Assembly: GCA_026770575.1 (NCBI GenBank)
Contig: MU657182.1
Coordinates: forward strand, 567,465-631,464
DNA length: 64,000 bases
Source: Pelagophyceae sp. CCMP2097
Taxonomy: Eukaryota > Sar > Pelagophyceae
Direction: 5' to 3'
A program made the position numbers and the translations under genes. Under the pieces are notes generated by a model that was not told where the DNA came from, did not search any database, and saw only the letters and a list, made by a program, of their open reading frames with translations. This document shows positions 52,592 to 61,442 of this stretch, one piece after another; position 1 is the first letter of the stretch, and every line of letters starts with the position of its first letter.

Positions 52592-55500
52592 ATGCGCAAG
52601 GTCGGGCCCCGCCGCGCGGCGGGCCTCGCGCTGCGCCGCTTCGCGGTCCAGGCCGCGGCGGCAGAGGCCGAGCTCTTTGTGCGCAACCTGCCGCGCGGCG
52701 CGACGGAGGAGGAATTGCGCGGCGCGTTTGCGGCCGTCTGCAGCGTCCTCGACGTCTCCATCCCGACGGACGCCGCGACTGGCCAGCTGCGAAGCTTTGC
52801 CTTTGTGACAGTCGAGGCCTCGGCCGCGGCCGCGGCCCGCGACGCCATGGACGGCGCGACGCTTGGCGGCCGCCAGATCGTGGTCCAGATGAACCTCAAG
52901 CCGAAAAAGGCGTCGTCGAAGAACATCCGAGCCGCGGCGATTGCCATCAACAGGCAGCTCGTCACCGCCGAGACGGGCCCGCAGATCCTCGCGCTCTTCG
53001 AGGAAAAGGGCACCGAGTTCAGCAGCGTCAACCTCGCGACGGCGCTCCACCGCCTCGGCGTCCTCGGCCGCTCCCTCGACGAGTCGTCTCGGCCGCTCCT
53101 GGGCAAGTTGGCCGAGCGCGCCGCGTCGAGCATCGCCACCGAGCCAGACCTCTGGAAGTCTCGGGAACTCGCGAATGCGTGCTGGGGCACCGCCAAGATC
53201 GGCAACGTCGGCGCACCGGCGCTCTTCGAGGCGGTCGCTGCGGCAGCGCTGACGAAGATCGCGACGTTCAACTCGCAAGAGCTGGCAAACACCGCGTGGG
53301 CCTATGCGACGGCGCGAGTCGAGGCGCCGGCGCTGCTCGAGGCCGTCGCCGCAGAATCATCGAAGAAGATCGCGACGTTCGTCCCGCAAGCGCTCGCGAA
53401 AACCGCGTGGGCCTACGCGGCGGCGGGGGCCGAGGCGCCGGCGCTGTTTGAAGCTGTTGCAGCAGAATCATCCAAGAAGATCGCGGCGTTCAACCCGCAA
53501 GACCTCGCGATGATCGCGTGGGCCTATGGGACGGTGGGAGTCGAGGCGCCGGCGCTGCTCGAGGCGGTCGCTGCGGAATCGTCAAAGAAGATCGCGACGT
53601 TCACTTCGCAAAACCTCGCAAACACTGTGTGGGCCTATGCGAAGACGGAAGTCGAGGCGCCGGCGCTGTTTGAGGCCGTCGCCGCAGAGGCATCCAAGAA
53701 GATCACGGCGTTCAACCCTCAAGACCTCGCGAACACCGTGTGGGCTTATGCGACAGCTGTAGTCGAGGCGCCGGCGCTGTTTGAGGCAGTCGCCGCAGAA
53801 GCACCGAATAAGATCGCGACGTTTAACCCGCAAGTGCTCGCGAACATCGTGTGGGCTTATGCGACGGCGGGATTCGAGGCGCCGGCGCTGTTCCAGGCGG
53901 TCGCCGCAGAATCATCGAAGAAGATCGCGACGTTTAACCCGCAAGCGCTCGCGAACATCGTGTGGGCTTACTCGACGGCGGAGGCCAAGGCGCCGGCGCT
54001 GTTCGAGGCGGTGGCCGCAGAATCTTCCAAGAAGATCGCGACGTTCAACTCGCAAGACCTCGCGAACACCGTGTGGGCCTACTCGAGGGCCGGAGTCCAG
54101 GCGCCGGGACTGTACGAGGCGGTCGCCGCAGAAGCGTCGAAGAAGATTGCGACGTTCAACCCGCAAGAACTCGGGAAGACTGTGTGGGCGTTTTCGATGG
54201 CGGGCGTCGAGGCGCCAGCGCTGTTTAAAGCAGTCGCAGCAGAAGCACCAACGAAGATCGCGACGTTCAACCCGCAAGCGCTCACGAACACTGTGTGGGC
54301 ATACTCGACGGCGGGAGCCAAGGCGCCGGCGCTGTTTGAGGCGGTTGCCGCAGTATCATCAAAGAAGATGGCGACGTTCACCCCGCAAAACCTCGCAAAC
54401 ACCGTGTGGGCTTATGCAAAGGCGGGACTCGAGGCGCCGGCTTTATTTGAAGCGGTTGCCGCGGAATCAGTCCAGAAGATTGCGATGTTCAACTCGCAGG
54501 ACCTCGCGAACACGGTGTGGGCTTTTGCAAAGGCGGGCGTCGAGGCGCCGGCGCTGTTCAAGGCCGTCGCCGCAGAAGCATCAAATAAGATCGCGTCGTT
54601 TAACCCGCAAGGGCTCGCAAACACTGCGTGGGCTTATGCGACGGCGGGCGTCGAGGCGCCGGCTTTATTTGAAGCGGCCGCCGCGGAATCATCCAAGAAG
54701 ATCGCGGCATTCAACCCGCAAGACCTCGCGAACACTGTGTGGGCCTATGCGAGAGCTGGAGACAAGGCGCCGGCGCTGTTTGAAGCTGTTGCAGCAGAAG
54801 CACCAAAGAAGATCGCGACGTTCAACCCGCAAAACCTTGCGAATACCGTGTGGGCCTATGCGACGGCGGGCGTCGAGGCGCCGGCGCTTTTCGAGGCCGT
54901 CGCTGCACAATCATCAGACAGGATCGCGACGTTCAACTCGCAAGACCTCGCGAACACTTTATGGGCTTATGCGAGGTTGGGAGTCAAGGCGCCGGCCCTC
55001 TTCGACGCGGCCGCCGCAGAAGCGCCGAAGAAGATCGCGACGTTCAAGCCGCAAGAACTCGCGAACACTGTGTGGGCCTATGCGACGGCGGGAGTCGAGG
55101 CGCCGACGCTGTTTGAAGCAGTCGCAGCAGAAGCACCAAAGAAGATCGCGACGTTCAATCCGCAAAACCTCGCCAACATTGTGTGGGTTTATGCGACGGC
55201 GGCAGTCGAGGCGCCGGCACTGTTCGAGGCGGTGGCCGCAGAATCAGCAAAGAAGATTGCGACGTTCAACTCGCAAGAACTCACAAACACTGCGTGGGCT
55301 TTTGCGACGGCGGGAGTCGCGGCGCCGTCGCTGTTCGAGGCGATTGCTTTAAGGATCGAAGCGAAGATCAGCGAGTTCGGTCCCAACGACTTGTCTCAGC
55401 TGCACCAAGTCTACGTTCATCTCCGACTGGATTCGCCGCAGCACGCATTGACTTTGGTTTTGAGTCGAAATGAGGCCGAGCTCCGCGCAGCTTATATTCG

Positions 55501-55852
55501 TCGAGCGCCGAGCCCATCTCCTTCGCAGCGCGACGTGTCGGCGGCGCTCTCCCGCATCGGGTGGGAGCATGAGTTCGAGCACGTCACTGCCGAGGGGATC
55601 AGCCTCGACATGGCGCAGCCGGCTTCGAGGCTCGCCGTCGAGTTCGACGGCCCGACGCATTATCGCTCCTCGGACGGCGCTTCCGCCCGCGGCGCCCTCG
55701 ACGGCAACTCCAAGTTCAAAGAAAAGCTGCTCCGCGGCTTGGGTTGGAACGTGGTCCGCGTGCCGTACTTTGAATGGGACGCGATATCAAGCGCCGAGCG
55801 AGAAGCGTACCTGCGCGACAAGATTGCCTCTTCGGGAGGATCCGTGTCATAA
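52592..55852 (+). CDS. RRM / about twenty 37-aa repeats / RAP-domain RNA-binding protein
   Basis: 1086 aa from the ATG at 52592 (MRKVGPRRAAGLALRRFAVQ, transit-like); the frame is open from 52424. An RRM follows (RNP2 LFVRNL, RNP1 RSFAFVTV). From about residue 188 come some twenty repeats of exactly 37 aa (111 bp), consensus NPQ[DEAN]LANTVWAYATAG then VEAPALFEAVAAESSKKIATF. The C-terminus is a RAP domain: LDMAQPASRLAVEFDGPTHY, KEKLLRGLGWNVVRVPYFEW. Helical-repeat RAP proteins (OPR/FASTK-like) bind organelle transcripts. Repeats are near-identical at DNA level; variation clusters at residues 2, 4, 14-18 and 30-33. Single exon. Confidence 0.9.
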   Translation: MRKVGPRRAAGLALRRFAVQAAAAEAELFVRNLPRGATEEELRGAFAAVCSVLDVSIPTDAATGQLRSFAFVTVEASAAAAARDAMDGATLGGRQIVVQMNLKPKKASSKNIRAAAIAINRQLVTAETGPQILALFEEKGTEFSSVNLATALHRLGVLGRSLDESSRPLLGKLAERAASSIATEPDLWKSRELANACWGTAKIGNVGAPALFEAVAAAALTKIATFNSQELANTAWAYATARVEAPALLEAVAAESSKKIATFVPQALAKTAWAYAAAGAEAPALFEAVAAESSKKIAAFNPQDLAMIAWAYGTVGVEAPALLEAVAAESSKKIATFTSQNLANTVWAYAKTEVEAPALFEAVAAEASKKITAFNPQDLANTVWAYATAVVEAPALFEAVAAEAPNKIATFNPQVLANIVWAYATAGFEAPALFQAVAAESSKKIATFNPQALANIVWAYSTAEAKAPALFEAVAAESSKKIATFNSQDLANTVWAYSRAGVQAPGLYEAVAAEASKKIATFNPQELGKTVWAFSMAGVEAPALFKAVAAEAPTKIATFNPQALTNTVWAYSTAGAKAPALFEAVAAVSSKKMATFTPQNLANTVWAYAKAGLEAPALFEAVAAESVQKIAMFNSQDLANTVWAFAKAGVEAPALFKAVAAEASNKIASFNPQGLANTAWAYATAGVEAPALFEAAAAESSKKIAAFNPQDLANTVWAYARAGDKAPALFEAVAAEAPKKIATFNPQNLANTVWAYATAGVEAPALFEAVAAQSSDRIATFNSQDLANTLWAYARLGVKAPALFDAAAAEAPKKIATFKPQELANTVWAYATAGVEAPTLFEAVAAEAPKKIATFNPQNLANIVWVYATAAVEAPALFEAVAAESAKKIATFNSQELTNTAWAFATAGVAAPSLFEAIALRIEAKISEFGPNDLSQLHQVYVHLRLDSPQHALTLVLSRNEAELRAAYIRRAPSPSPSQRDVSAALSRIGWEHEFEHVTAEGISLDMAQPASRLAVEFDGPTHYRSSDGASARGALDGNSKFKEKLLRGLGWNVVRVPYFEWDAISSAEREAYLRDKIASSGGSVS

Positions 55853-56289
55853 GATTTTAATATGCACTTTACAAAATGCTTCGCCTTACCGGAATTCCGA
55901 ATTCCGAATTCCGCAGCCCGAGGGGGCGTCGCCGGCCTTCCCCGAATCTACGGGATACCCTCTTGGGGCAGCCCCACCCAGGGTGGATCTTAAGCAAGCA
56001 AGGTGCAAGGTCGAACACAGTCGTTTGCTCTTGCGCGCCCAGCGGGCGAATCGCCGACGAGGGGCAAAACTTCCTAGGACGTGGGTAGTGCGGGTCGTCG
56101 ACGGATAACGGTTTGGTCGCTCTGCCCGCGGTCCCATACGACACCGATCGACAAACACCGATCGCCCGTCCGCGGCACACCGCCCGCCAAGAGGCAAAGT
56201 ACAGTTGGGTTAAGGAAATTAGAGACCGGCCCGGTTGGATTCGATCCCTCACACACAGTTCGAGGCCCTTGGGGCCTCGAATGGCTCCG
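55853..56289. other. Convergent spacer with repeat fragment
   Basis: 55893-55912 has GAATTCC tandemly repeated. CCACCCAGGGTGGATCTTAA with GCAAGCAAG (55976-56000) recurs, inverted, at 25870-25900. No gene is seen. It lies between the RAP gene and the calmodulin-like gene (tail to tail). Confidence 0.45.
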
Positions 56290-57075
56290 CTAGTCGGTCA
56301 TCATGATGTTGACGTACTCGTCGTAGTTGATAAGTCCGTTGCGGTCCGGCTCAAGCTGCGAGACGAGGTCCTGCGCCTGCTCTTCCGTCAACTTATCAGT
56401 ACCGTCGTTCATCAATGCGCGCACGAGCACGTCCACCTTGATGTGGCCGCCCGGCGCGTTGCCCTCGAAGACCTGCGCGCGGCGTACGCGGGGCGGGGGC
56501 CGCGCGCGGCCCTCGACCCGCGCGGCCCTTGAATGGATATTCGCACCTTGAACGCGGATTTGACTTGGTCGGCGGTATACGTCGCCGAGACCTTGCGCGA
56601 CATGACGGCGACGAACTCTGCGAAGGGAGAAGCGTCAAAGCGGTTGGGGGCGGGACACGCGAGTGGCAGTCGCCGCGCGGGCTGCGCAAAGCCGACAATG
56701 AGGAGACGCGCCTTCAAAGTCGATTTCGCCGTTGTTGTCCTGGTCGATCTCGAAGATCATCAAGTCGAGCTCCTCGGGCGTCGCGTCGATGCCGAGGGTG
56801 TCCATGAGTTCGCCCAGCTCCTCTTTTGTAATCCTATATCACGCGGTCGGCGCCGAAAGCGCATCCGAGCGGCGGAGAGCGCGCGCGGCGGCGCTGGCGC
56901 GCACGTGCCGCCGCCGTCCTATCGTACGTCCGTTTCGAGCACGCGCCGGAGGGCACATCGGGGGGCCGTTCGTTTCCTCTCGGAGCGTTACAAGGACGTT
57001 AAAACGCACGCGATCGACGAGGTTGAAGATCTCGCGGAACTCGGCGAGCTCCTCCGCCGACAGGGACTGCGCCAT
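56290..57075 (-). CDS. Calmodulin-like EF-hand protein with a 14-nt microexon
   Basis: Minus-strand exons 57010-57075, 56905-56918 (14 nt), 56712-56833, 56547-56617 and 56290-56472 give exactly 151 aa. It begins MAQSLSAEELAEFREIFNLV. The first EF loop, DRDGGGTITKEE, is completed only when the microexon GACGGCGGCGGCAC is included. EF2 is DQDNNGEIDFEE, EF3 is degenerate (FEGNAPGGHIKVD), and EF4 is EPDRNGLINYDE. The exon 3-4 intron (56618-56711) has a GC donor (GCGCGT...CGCAG). The size and four-EF layout match calmodulin or calmodulin-like calcium sensors; the lost third site and a Gly at position 5 of loop 1 set it apart from true calmodulin. Confidence 0.9.
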
Positions 57076-57327
57076 AGCGCCCCAAGGCCTCGCGCGCCCT
57101 TTTCGATCCCCTCTACGGCGCTCTCAAAATCGTAAAAAGGGAAATCGGAAATTGCATTATTTGCTTCAGCGACGGTCACTCGAGGTCAAGACGACTCCAC
57201 GCTGGCAGAGTTGGGCCCATGCCTGGGTTCTTGCGGCAGTCTCAAAGCACCCGCGATGCACTCTGCGCTGGTATGCTCAGTTTCTCTGGACCGCAAGTGT
57301 GCATCGAGATTGGAATCTTGGCTTTTA

Positions 57328-57476
57328 GTGCCCGCGCCCTAAGTCGCCCCCCGGGCCATTGATCGTGGGAGGTGCCTCGTTATAAGCAAGGTTGCTCGTC
57401 TCGTCGAGAGACACAATCGTGCTTATAACGAGGCACCTCCCACGATCAATGGGGGCGAGTTAAGGCGCGGGCACTG
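57328..57476. repeat. Long foldback (inverted repeat, about 60-bp arms)
   Basis: The inner arms match perfectly over about 32 bp (CATTGATCGTGGGAGGTGCC ... TTATAAGCA) around a 30-nt loop. Outer arms AGTGCCCGCGCC and GGCGCGGGCACT also pair, with small bulges. It could be a foldback or MITE-type element or a transcribed hairpin. Confidence 0.85.
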
Positions 57477-58077
57477 AAAGAGGCTCTGAAGGGTGTCTGC
57501 GCTAAGGAAGCTCTCGGACAAAAAGTCCGCATCTGCACCATGTGTACACGTGTGCGTCCGCGGGTCGTCCGCATCCGCACCACGTCTGCGTCTGCAAAAA
57601 AGTTGGCGCGTCCGCGTCTGCAGGGCGTCTGCGTCCGTCGGGCGTCTGCGTCTGCTGTGTGTCTGCGTCCGTCGGGCGTCTGCGTCTGTCGGGCGTCTGC
57701 GTCCGTCGGGCGTCTGCGTCTGCAGGGTGTCCGCGTCCGCCGGGAGTCTGCGGCTGCTGCGTGTCTGCGTCCGTCGGGCGTCTACGTCTGCAGGGCGTCC
57801 ACGTCCGCATCGCGTTCGCGTCCGTCGGGCGTCCGCGTCTGCTCCTTATCTGCATCCGCACCACCACAGATGCAGACTAGAGCAGACGCAGATGAAATCC
57901 GCAAGCCTTTACAGACAAACGTCCGCGTCCGTGAGCTTTTTTTAGTCTGCCCCAGTGTTGGGGAGGGGCTGTCACGCGCCACCGTCGACCCGGGGAGGAT
58001 ACTCGTCTTAAGGGACAGTGCGTGTCTCAGCCAGTCGAGTCTGTATTTAGATTTGAGGGCTGCGGGCGCCCAGGCGC
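57477..58077. repeat. Minisatellite of GTCTGCGTCCGTCGGGC units
   Basis: From about 57545 to 57900, motifs such as GCGTCCGTCGGGCGTCTGCG and GCGTCTGCAGGGTGTCCGCG alternate at about 18-30 bp spacing. Open frames here encode only repeat peptides. The rest has no gene. Confidence 0.8.
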
Positions 58078-59068
58078 TTAGGCCGATTTGCGGCGCTTAG
58101 GACGGCAGTGCTCTGCGACCATGGCGTCCGTCTTCGCCTTGGTCTTCTGCATCACGTCGAAGGCGCGCTGCATCAGCTCGTCGCGGTGGTTGCGGTTACG
58201 GACGCAGGCGAATCGGCGGACCATGTTGTTTTGGTGCGCGTGGATGGACTCGAAGGCCTCCTCGTTCAAGATGCCGATGGTCCCCCAATACTCGATAAAG
58301 TCGTGGAGCTCGAACTCGATCATGTGCGTCTTGATCTGCGCGTTGGGCCGCGCCGCGCGGAGAAGCCCCGGCACTGACCGGCACAGCCCGAGGACTTCCG
58401 TCTTCTCCTCGGAGGGCAGCATCCGCGTCGCGCTCGTCAGGTGCAGCAGGCGCGCGAAGCCCTCGAAGAGGGGCTGCATCATCTCGATGAGGTGCTCGGC
58501 GCCGTCAGCGTTTCCCGCCTTGCCGTACTCGGCGCGGAGAAACGCCCAGAGCGACGTCCGGTTCTTCTCGTCGACGATGCGCTTAATCCCGCCGCCGACA
58601 AAGTCCTTCTTGTGGTACGTCGAGTGCGACACGTTCGCCGACGAGAGCCACGTGCCTTCGATCGCCATTTTTCTCGATGTTCGCGACGAAGCGCTTGTAG
58701 ACGGCGGGCCGCGCGCCGGCCAGCAAGTAAGGCTCGATGCGCGCCGAGTCGTCGAGCGCTGAGACGACCGACGAGAATCGGATCGTCTTCCCCTTGCGCT
58801 TCAGACTCATCCCCGTTACGAAGACACCTCCGGCGGCGAGCTTCCCCGTGTACCGACCCACCACCGAAATAGCGGCGAGGAAGTCAGCGTCCGAGCACCC
58901 GATGAACTCACCCCAAGAGGTACCCGGCTCCCCAGCGACCTCGCTGTGCACCAGGGGGTGCCCGCACAAACCAAATGCCGTGGCCTTGCGCTCCATCAGC
59001 TGCACCACCGGCAAGCGCTTCATCGCAGCCGTCCCACAAACGAGCGCCAAGGCAGCAAACAAGTGCAT
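58078..59068 (-). CDS. Unknown protein, likely one gene split by a 1-nt shift
   Basis: The N-terminal frame (59068 downward) starts MHLFAALALVCGTAAMKRLP and includes GTSWGEFIGCSDADFLAAIS and GARPAVYKRFVANIEK. At an A-run (about 58668-58672) it runs out of sense, while the next frame continues MAIEGTWLSSANVSHSTYHK and runs to 58078. Toward the C-terminus THMIEFELHDFIEYWGTIGI then FESIHAHQNNMVRRFACVRN resembles C-terminal regions I associate with transposon-derived proteins (an H...E..H pattern); that link is weak. The tail is basic (PKRRKSA). The shift could be a sequencing error in the homopolymer or a real lesion. Confidence 0.5.
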
Positions 59069-59671
59069 CCCGCGGACGTCGAGCGCCCGCGTCGCGCGCG
59101 TTATAATAATAACGTTCAGATTCCAGAAGACTCGCCAGGTTTGAGCGTGTGTTCAAGAAAATCCCAATTTCCACCCTGAGAGCGCCGTGACTCCGACGTG
59201 AGGCCTCTCTCGTAAACTAGAGGACACCGGTACGTCCGTGACGAACAATTGACCTTATGGGGCCTCACAATGGCCGGTTCCCGGCCAGCCAGACGGGTTT
59301 GGGCTGGCGTGAGTCGCCTTAGGGGGTGTCGACATGTCATGAGTGTCCCGTGAGCTGCTCTGGGCACGCGGCTCCTCCTAGAAGGCAGGGTCTTAACGAG
59401 GAGCCGACGGGGGCTAAATCTAGTCCTCTCCTCGAGGGCATTTACGGTGGCTACGAGCGTTCCGGCGCGCACAGCGCGCTGGATTGAAGCCACGTCCTTC
59501 CCCGATCTAACCCAGCCAACGCCGAGCATCACAGGCCGCCGCAACGCCTCGAACTGCTCCTTAGGGCCTTTAAAACGGACGGACCTTTCCTCCGGTTTGC
59601 GAGAGAGGGTCGTTTAGTAAAGCCGCGATATAACTACTACTCGCCAAAAGCTGTTTTGGCGAGTCGGAATC
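59069..59671. promoter_or_regulatory. Divergent intergenic region, unknown gene / METTL16
   Basis: About 600 bp between two divergent starts. It has short open frames, but none looks like a protein. AAAGCTGTTTTGGCGAG and CTCGCCAAAAGC around 59640-59663 form a small inverted repeat (CTCGCCAAAA...TTTTGGCGAG) just upstream of the METTL16 ATG. Confidence 0.4.
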
Positions 59672-61326
59672 ATGTTCGCCGGCGCGCCGGTGCTGCTGCG
59701 CGGCTACGGCGTCGAAACGGACTGGCGCGCGCTGGCGGCGTACGACCAAAACGTCAAGCTCGCCGCCGACGGCTGTGTTGACTGGAACCAAAGCGGTGCG
59801 CGTTTAACAGTCGCGAAAGCGCTTCTAAGTCGTGACTTTGGCCTCCCCCAGTGGGACATGCCCCCCGAGCGCCTCTGCCCGTGCGTGCCGAACCGCGTCG
59901 CCTACATCGCATGGATCGCAGACCTCCTCGACGACGACGACGAAGGAGGCACCGCCGACGGCGCGGACAGCGTTTGCGCGGGCGGCGCGGCGCGATCGGT
60001 GCGCGGTATAGACATCGGCACCGGGGCGTCGTGCATCTACGCGCTCCTCGGCGCCCGAGCGCGCGGGTGGCGCTTCGTCGCGACGGACTCGGACGCCGAC
60101 GCCGTCGTGAGCGCCCGCGTCCCACGGCGGCGGGGACCGACGGTCGCAGTCGTGAGCGGCACCACAGATGCACGCCGGGGGGCAGACGTGACCCTTTGCC
60201 GCAAACGCTCCGCCAGGCGCACGCGCGCGGCAACGTCTCTCGCCACGGCCTCGAAGGCGTCGTCGACGTGCGGCACACGCCCGTCGAATTACAGCGTGCC
60301 GAGGCGGTGGGCCCGCTGCGCGCGGCGGTGAAAGGCGACGAAGAGTTTTACGACTTTTCGATGACGAATCCTCCCTTCTTCGCGTCCGAGGACGAGCGCA
60401 GCGACGCCGCCGGCGGCCAAGCGCGCCGCGACGGCGCCTGTGAGTCTGGCCCTGGGTACGCATTTTTTCGAGTCGGGCGTAGGCGAGATGCTCCATTCGG
60501 AGATGGTCACTGCCGGCGGCGAGGCGGCGTTTGTTGGGGCGATTATCGAAGATTCTTTAAATCTCGGGCCGCAGCGCGTGCGCTGGAACACGGCCCTCAT
60601 CGGCCGACGCAAGTCGCTCCGCGCCGTCCTCGCAGACCTCCGAGAGAGGAAGAGCGCCATCGACCGAATCGCGACGACGCGCTTCCGTGAGCCATCTTTG
60701 GTATTAGCCATCTTTGGGATTGCGGAGGTCATGAGCATCCCCCCGCACAGGCTTGGGCGAGACGACGCGCTGGTGCGTCGCGTGGACGGTCCGCGACGAG
60801 GAACGCTCGACGGAGGGCGCGGTGAGGAAGCGGGCGGCGGGCGCTGACGATTTCAAAGTCTTTGGGGCCAAGAAGGCGCTTCGGCGCGAGGCGTCGAAGC
60901 GGTTCGATTTCGAAGTCGACGACCGCCTCGAGCGGCCAGAGCTCGAAACACGCATCACCGAATTTTTCGAGTGGTACGCCGCGCGCGAGCGCTTCGACGC
61001 GGCGCCGTGGATAGACAACGAAGACGACACGGTGCGTATTCGAACGCCACGGGCGCGGACCCTCTGCTGCCGTCGAATGCCACGGCCCTCCTCAGGTGTC
61101 GTCGCGCTGCGTCTCGCCGTCGGCCGTCGTCTCGGTGACGCTGCGCTTTTTCGACGCGCCGCACTCGCCCACCGTGGCGCTAGTGCTGGAAGGCGTCCGA
61201 ATCGACGCCTTCCAACGCCTCTGCCAAATCCTCCCCGCAGAAATCAACCGCTCGAACCGACGCTGGCGCAGATCGGAGAAGCGCGAAATCGCCGCCGTGG
61301 CGCCGGGCGAGGCTGCCAGCACGTAA
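59672..61326 (+). CDS. METTL16: METTL16-type RNA m6A methyltransferase, five exons
   Basis: Exons 59672-60106, 60217-60439, 60483-60686, 60751-61031 and 61096-61326 total 457 aa, all in phase. Family signatures: ALLSRDFGLPQWDMPPERLC, VPNRVAYIAWIADLL, the SAM-binding GIDIGTGASCIYALLGARAR, catalytic NPPFF (preceded by YDFSMT), LHSEMVTAGGEAAFVGAIIE and, across the third splice, RF|RLGETTRWCVAWTV. METTL16 and its bacterial relative RlmF methylate adenosine N6; METTL16 targets U6 snRNA and hairpins in SAM synthetase mRNA in animals. Introns are 43-110 nt. The C-terminal vertebrate-conserved region is short here. Confidence 0.95.
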
Positions 61327-61442
61327 CACTCACATCCACGACTTGTGTGACAAGGCCCCCTCCATTTCCGGTTGGAAAGTATCGCGCGGGAATCAAAGTG
61401 CGAGGCTAAACGTCCGAGGTTATCTTCCGAGCTTTGGACGGT

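Noticed and set aside
53781..55352. A 523-codon frame in another phase over the repeat protein
   Set aside because: It follows the 111-bp DNA repeat and gives only Arg-rich peptide; the RRM, repeats and RAP domain are all in the other frame.
56190..56260. B-box-like GGATTCGATCCC considered as a tRNA
   Set aside because: No acceptor, D-arm or anticodon stem could be folded around it.
59116..59544. 143-codon minus frame upstream of the 58-kb gene
   Set aside because: No recognisable domain; its composition is that of a GC-rich intergenic frame.
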